The translations under genes and the position numbers were made by a program. A stretch of 64,000 bases of DNA from Hyalella azteca (lineage: Eukaryota; Arthropoda; Malacostraca; Amphipoda; Hyalellidae). The DNA is taken from assembly GCF_000764305.2 (NCBI RefSeq), contig NW_025930454.1, positions 21,653-85,652 on the forward strand, in the 5' to 3' direction. Each line of letters opens with the position of its first letter. Position 1 is the stretch's first letter. Of the stretch, positions 58,806-64,000 are shown in pieces. The notes beneath the pieces are model-generated. The model did not search any database, was not told the origin of the DNA, and worked only from the letters and a program-made list of their open reading frames with translations.

Positions 58806-58841
58806 GGACTTCTGACGCGTGTCTGTGCTCGTCAGAAGTCC
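58806..58841. repeat. 12-bp perfect inverted repeat with 12-nt loop
   Basis: GGACTTCTGACG (58806-58817) pairs with CGTCAGAAGTCC (58830-58841). GC-rich flanks (CCCCTCAGGGGGG before, CCTAGGGGG after) add further pairing potential. Confidence 0.8.
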
Positions 58842-58899
58842 TATGGGATTTCGCGCTCCTAGGGGGATTGTTCCTGAGCGCCCCACCGCTGAGCNGTTA

Positions 58900-59989
58900 G
58901 TACTCATGGTGCGATATCCAGTAAGCAGTGTGCATGAGCCCATAATATTAAGCGTTGTCCATAACGTGATCATGAAATATTCTTCTCAATATTTACAAAG
59001 GAAAAGCTATAAATATTGCTATTATACTGCACAGAAAATTATATTCCGCGTAAATGTCAATTTCATTCGTCGAGAAAAAGATTCGTGATGGAACGCTAAG
59101 GTAAATGAAATTTTGTTGTATTCAAATGTATTTAATAGCCAACATGTGGGAGGTTAGTGCAATAGTAATAATACACGCCCTAATACAACAGTGTTTAATG
59201 CTTTTATCAGTATTGCTTCTAAAACTGCTAATAATCTTCAACTTTCAATGTCGATTCCTATACAATAACTTATGGTATCAACTCAACGGAAACCACAAAG
59301 TCACACTTCTCAAAATTATTCAATATCCTATACCACGAATAATTGCATATCGCAAATTGTGTCCCCAACGAACGTTGTTCACATACAGAGAAAAAAAAGT
59401 TCAACAACAAAGAAAAAAAATAATAATAATGAATTCTTCAAATCGATACACCCCGTAATATACACCCCACTACACCAACTAAAATGGATTAGGTTCTATG
59501 AACCTTCAGCTTTCTTGGACACTTTTCCAGCAGTACCTACTACTGCTGGGACCATTTTTTAACACAGGCAAAGAAGTCCTGAATACACCGACAGGATAGA
59601 TCCTAAATTTTACGATCCATGTACTTCAGTCAAATTTCGATGTTCTACCAACACCTTCTTCCTGGCAATTCCTGGATGATTTAATTTCATTTTCTAAATT
59701 AGAGTAGCGGAGGTTTGCTGGAAACTATTTGCGCTGCCTGCAGTTCGGGATGCCTGGTCGTTTTTAACGAGGATCACCCTATTATTACGAAGTCGTATTG
59801 GGGCCCTTATTTTAACATTGCATTATCCGTATTCATGCACTACATGCACAAACTCCCACACTAAACTCAACATAGTTAATCCCATCTCCATTCGGTTGAC
59901 CGCACTACGATTAGCATACTTCGAACCACACCCCTCGATATCGTTCACAATACTACGCCAACATGTAAGTATCCACTCTGCTTAAAAAA
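58900..59989. other. AT-rich spacer
   Basis: Open frames of 89-117 codons here lack domains. No gene supported. Confidence 0.3.
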
Positions 59990-60258
59990 ATTCACAACAT
60001 TATCTAACATGGTTTACAACACTACTCAACATTACTCACAACACCACTCAACATGGTTCACAACACCACTCAACATTGTTCACGACCCCTCTTATCATAG
60101 CCTTTTATTACACTAAACGTAATTCGCTGCTGCATTCAAAACATTTCTCCACACCACTCACACGATTCACCACACCACTCACATGTTTCACCACACCACT
60201 CACATGGTTTACAACTCCACCCACATGATTCACCACACCACTCAGATGATTCACCACA
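59990..60258. repeat. 24-bp minisatellite in two blocks
   Basis: About 59990-60085 has units of CACAACACCACTCAACATGG plus TTCA. About 60146-60258 has CACCACACCACTCACATGAT plus TTCA. About 60 bp of unrelated sequence separates the blocks. Confidence 0.9.
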
Positions 60259-60259
60259 C

Positions 60260-60495
60260 TGCGGACCATAGTTCTCCTCATGCCGCCCCTGAGGTGCACG
60301 CGGCAGATTTATTGCCCCACGGCCGAACGCGCGCCAGACTCCGCACTCAGGCGCCTGGGGCGGCGGTGGAGCGTAACGAAGTATTTCCCGCGCTGGTTCT
60401 TGGCGTGAGCGACGCGGCGGTAACCTTCGTGAGCTGCAGATTGTTGTGCCTGGACGCGGCCGAGTTATGCGTGCAGCCAATGACTCCACTCAATT
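60260..60495. other. GC-rich island, possible exon or CpG-rich element
   Basis: This stretch is markedly GC/CpG-rich compared with its AT-rich surroundings and is open over most of its length in several frames on both strands (e.g. minus strand NNLQLTKVTAASLTPRTSAG). No family is recognisable, and clear splice sites are not evident. Confidence 0.3.
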
Positions 60496-62549
60496 ACGGA
60501 TAATAACTAAGGCCATACGAGAATCAATTTTTTAAGTGTCAGCTGCTAAAGTTCCAGTCTTAACAGGAATATGCGAAAATGCGAAATGCTTGTAAAGAAT
60601 TGCTTTGCTTTCTGTGAGCGTGAATTAAAGTTCTGACAAAAGAATTGTGTAATCTCTGTTTATTTTTGACGAGCCTTTTCAATGTGCGATGTGAAACAAT
60701 AATATTGAGAATTTTACAATAGTCTTTCAAAGGTATCTATTGAAAACGGCAACTGTTCTAATGGGAGAGCACTATCGTATTCATTCCTTTAACTGCTATC
60801 TTTGGCCAAGAGTTCCAAATCATTTTGTCTGTGACCTCACCCTAACAAACACCAGACATTTATTTTGTTCACCAAGTCACGGCGGCGGCCTCAACGTTTA
60901 TTCTAAGGTTTTGTGAAACAATCTGGTTTACCGGCGCATGATTTTTTCTTTACGCTTGGACTGGAGCCTGGAATGTGATCTTAGAGAGAATTTCTTCACA
61001 TTCAACGCAGTGAATCAAATTGTTATAAAATCGACCCAAAATCCTTCGTAAAGAGGCAATAAGAAATTTTTCTCTTGATGTATTAAGTCAGGAAATTAAC
61101 AGTAAGTCGAATAGACATTCAAGTAAGTTAGCAAGCCTGCAAATGTACAATTTAGCTTCACCCTATACGAAAAAGAAGGCTTTTTTTTTGTTGTTGAGTC
61201 ATGAATGATGTTATCGTAAAAGATATAAATTTTAGTTATCGAGCAATTGAGTACTTTTAAAAGTGGATATAGAAAAAATATAGCTTCTTTTTGATCATCA
61301 AGCACTAAGAACTTTTGATGGCACTGTTTTGTTTACTCGTATACTATATGATTCATTCAGCAATACGACTTATATACGAATGAATACTTAAGTTAGTATT
61401 CATTCTAATCTGAATTATAGTCTCTTCATCAAAGTTATGGAAAATTAGCATAAATCAACTCATTCACAAAGCCAAAACAAATTGTATTTGAAATGTAAAC
61501 AATTCGAATATATGATATACAGTATGCGACCATATTTTTATATTTTTTATCACAACATTGCTTCAACACAAAGGCCACTGAGAGGATGACCTGGATATTT
61601 AATAGGGCTGAGAATTGGCAAGAAAGTCTCCTTAAACAGTAAATGTCAACTTTACGTGTATGCCCTCACAAAAATTTTATAGGTGGATTATGGGAGGCGT
61701 ATGAGTGGCTCATGGTCGGCCGGTTCTGAACGGCTCTAATTATTAATTAGTATAGCTGCTGAAAGCAGCGGTATTCAGCTTGCTTCATATTCGTGGAAAT
61801 GACAATGAAGGAGAATTTTATTCATGATAGGGATCTACAAGATGTGTTTCATGTAACTGAGTTCACAAAACTTTATTTCACATATTTCATTAATTTAAAC
61901 TTGTTAATTAAGCTTACGATTTATGTCCTGATATGATATAATAAAAAGTGTCATGGCTTTCCACATCGGCTGGGTTCAATATATTACTGGACCGATTGCA
62001 CAATTGAACGCGAGCTAAATTAAGATATTTCTCACAATTTATATTATTTAAGAAGCGATACAAACCTGATTATAAATTGAACAATGGCTGCCTTGACATA
62101 GTTTCTTATAAAATAATTAGCCCATAAATATTGCTTAAATTTTGCAGGTCTGTTATTTTTAAGCAAATAACTTTTCGTTTTCTTATTAATGCAATGCGAA
62201 AACGATTGTCCATAGACAAAATCTTTCTCTATAATTTTGTTCAAATTCTTGAATGATAGGGATTCGTTTGACGTGTAAAAATTCTTCTAAGCTGAAGAAT
62301 TATCGGAAATTCATCAAACTGTATTAAAGTATTTAGTTTTAAACCGAAACATTTTCGGCAGCAACAAAACTCGTAGGTTTTCTAACTGAAACGACAGGGT
62401 TATCAACGTAGGCTTTTTTAGTCCTGTTTCATTAACATATCATTTAAATAGTATGAATTCTCCCACTTTCAAAAAACGTCTCGATTTTGATAAACACAAA
62501 CGGCCAAGTACACGTAGATAAAGAAATAAAATTCTTATAATTCTCTCAA
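60496..62549. other. AT-rich spacer
   Basis: No gene, RNA gene or element recognised. Confidence 0.3.
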
Positions 62550-62710
62550 TTCGTTCGCGTCAAACACAAGAGGCCGCACAGAGACCAGAATTCAGCGCAC
62601 GCGCAGCCAGCGTGGACCAGGCAAGGTCGTTGGGTTCATTACAGCGACTCTCACTCTGCGCTTCCTGCACCCGACGTAGCTCGTCCTGCCTTGTTTGTGC
62701 CCCTCAAGCA
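62550..62710. other. GC-richer stretch with NRF1-like site, possible exon or promoter
   Basis: GCGCACGCGCAG (about 62593-62604) resembles an NRF1 site. The + strand reads QEAAQRPEFSARAASVDQAR and then LQRLSLCASCTRRSSS without a stop. The minus strand is also open over much of the same stretch (RQDELRRVQEAQSESR). Which, if any, is coding cannot be decided from the sequence. Confidence 0.3.
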
Positions 62711-62734
62711 GACGAGATTATAGTCGCCATATCG

Positions 62735-63065
62735 CTGGCCAGATCTATAACCTGGTCGCCATATCGGTGGCCAGATCTATAGCATGGCTGCCACATCGGT
62801 GGCCAGATCTCTAACTTGGTCGCCACATCGGTGGCCAGATCTCTAACATGGTCGCCATATCGGTGGCCAGATCTCCAACATGGCTGCCACATCGCTGACC
62901 AGATCTCCAACATGGCCGCCACATCGCTGACCAAATCTTCAACATGGCCGCCACATCGGTGACCAAATCTCCAACATGGCCTCCACATCGGTGACCAGAT
63001 CTCCAACATGGCTGCCACATCGCTGACCAAATCTCTAGCATGGCCGCCACATCGCGGCCACAATG
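62735..63065. repeat. Second 32-bp minisatellite, about ten units
   Basis: The unit is AGATCTCCAACATGGCTGCC followed by ACATCGGTGACC. It is unrelated in sequence to the array at 55113 but has the same period, and again gives 32-residue repeating open frames on the minus strand. Confidence 0.95.
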
Positions 63066-63249
63066 TTCCGTACAGTGACACCATTAAAGGGGTATAATCT
63101 CTTCGTCACTTTAGGTACTCCAGAGTTATACCAGAAATGGAGGTACAAGTTCAGACGTCACTCTGGCGAGGTCATGGGAGGCATCNCCATATTCGCCTCC
63201 AAATGAACTTTCAGCTGACGACAAAAAAATGTGAAATGAAAAATGAGCT

Positions 63250-63466
63250 GACTACAACCATCGTTATGGTCACCTAGTGAGCCACAACAGGTAGTGGTTG
63301 TTGCAGTACCAGCTTTTAAGTGACCAAAACCACCGTTATGGTCACCAAGTGAGTCATAAGCAGGTAGTGGTTGTGGCAGTACCATCTTTTAAGTGACCAC
63401 AACCACCGTTATGGTCAACAAGTGTCAGAAGCAGGTAGTGGTTGTTGCAGTACCATAATTCAAGTT
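63250..63466. repeat. 73-bp tandem repeat, three units
   Basis: Each unit has ACCACCGTTATGGTCACC, then GCAGGTAGTGGTTGTTGCAG, then CTTTTAAGTG. Confidence 0.95.
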
Positions 63467-63764
63467 GCTGTTGGTGCGACGTCTTGCTCTCCATGCTGAG
63501 ATAATCATAACTGCTGTAGGGAGGCCAGCAGGGTCGTTAAAAACAGGCATGACAACATCCACACGAAACGCAACAGATCTTCTTTATACCTTCTATTGCT
63601 CTACTCTTTTTCTCTTTATTCTTTTTACCATCTTGCAATAACTGAAAACCTTCAGAGAATCTCAATACTAATTTGAAACAAGCTCGCTCATTTACGCCAT
63701 GCGAATCTAAACTCATTTCTGAACTTGAAATAAAAAGATTAGACTTTTGGAGATGAAGCACTGA

Positions 63765-64000
63765 GCAGGTATACATACAGCTGCCACCAACTGCCACTTT
63801 GCAGTGCTCATGCCCCTGTAGCAGGTATACATACAGCTGCCACCAACTGCCACTTTGCAGTGCTCATGCCCCTGTAGCAGGTATACATACAGCTGCCATC
63901 AACTGCCACTGTGCAGTGATCATGCCCCTGTAGCAGGTATACATACAGCTGCCACCAACTGCCACTGTGCAGTGATCATGCCCCTGTAGCAGGTATACAT
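63765..64000. repeat. 56-bp minisatellite running off the window
   Basis: At least 4.2 units of GCAGGTATACATACAGCTGC, CACCAACTGCCACTTTGCAG and TGCTCATGCCCCTGTA. It continues beyond 64000. Confidence 0.95.

Overview
This 64 kb window is eukaryotic nuclear DNA. Its genes have GT-AG introns, it carries several classes of animal transposable elements, and it is unusually rich in minisatellites. The protein families (ERp57/PDIA3, a BTB zinc-finger factor) and the element mix (Tc1, mariner, hAT, piggyBac, a CR1-type LINE, a tRNA-derived SINE) fit an arthropod. The heavy minisatellite load makes me lean towards a malacostracan crustacean, but that is inference and no species can be named from the sequence alone.

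Region 1-22.6 kb. The window opens inside a PDIA3 gene (+ strand). Nine exons are visible and all keep frame, ending in a KDEL retention signal at 4538. From 4.5 to 13.1 kb lies a transposon-rich spacer: a piggyBac remnant, a 966-bp TA-flanked element, a lone hAT end, and a 2.28-kb hAT-like element with a perfect 8-bp target duplication that carries two tandem copies of a mariner transposase fragment. A second + strand gene of seven coding exons (13.9-21.6 kb) encodes an unrecognised coiled-coil, Ser/Pro/Asn-rich protein. It has an in-frame 21-bp coding minisatellite in its last exon and a degraded Tc1 element in its first visible intron.

Region 22.6-31.9 kb. A convergent minus-strand gene of ten coding exons (about 1673 aa predicted) encodes a BTB-domain protein with a long acidic/Ser-rich middle and a C-terminal block of about eight C2H2 zinc fingers. 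Its introns carry minisatellites. In one of them the repeat unit is the exon 5 splice-donor context itself.

Region 32-64 kb. No complete gene was found here. The region holds segmental duplications, a 5'-truncated CR1-type LINE interrupted by a 626-bp hAT-like element, a second Tc1 copy, a tRNA-derived SINE that appears to share its 3' tail with the LINE, and about twenty tandem arrays. Two of these arrays are unrelated 32-bp minisatellites that read open in all three frames of one strand. A CRE/NRF1-type promoter (48.2 kb) with a possible downstream exon, and a Kozak-perfect 19-codon first exon (53.6 kb), suggest that exons of one or more long genes with large introns are scattered through this half. 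Single N characters sit beside several arrays, so array lengths may be assembly-limited.
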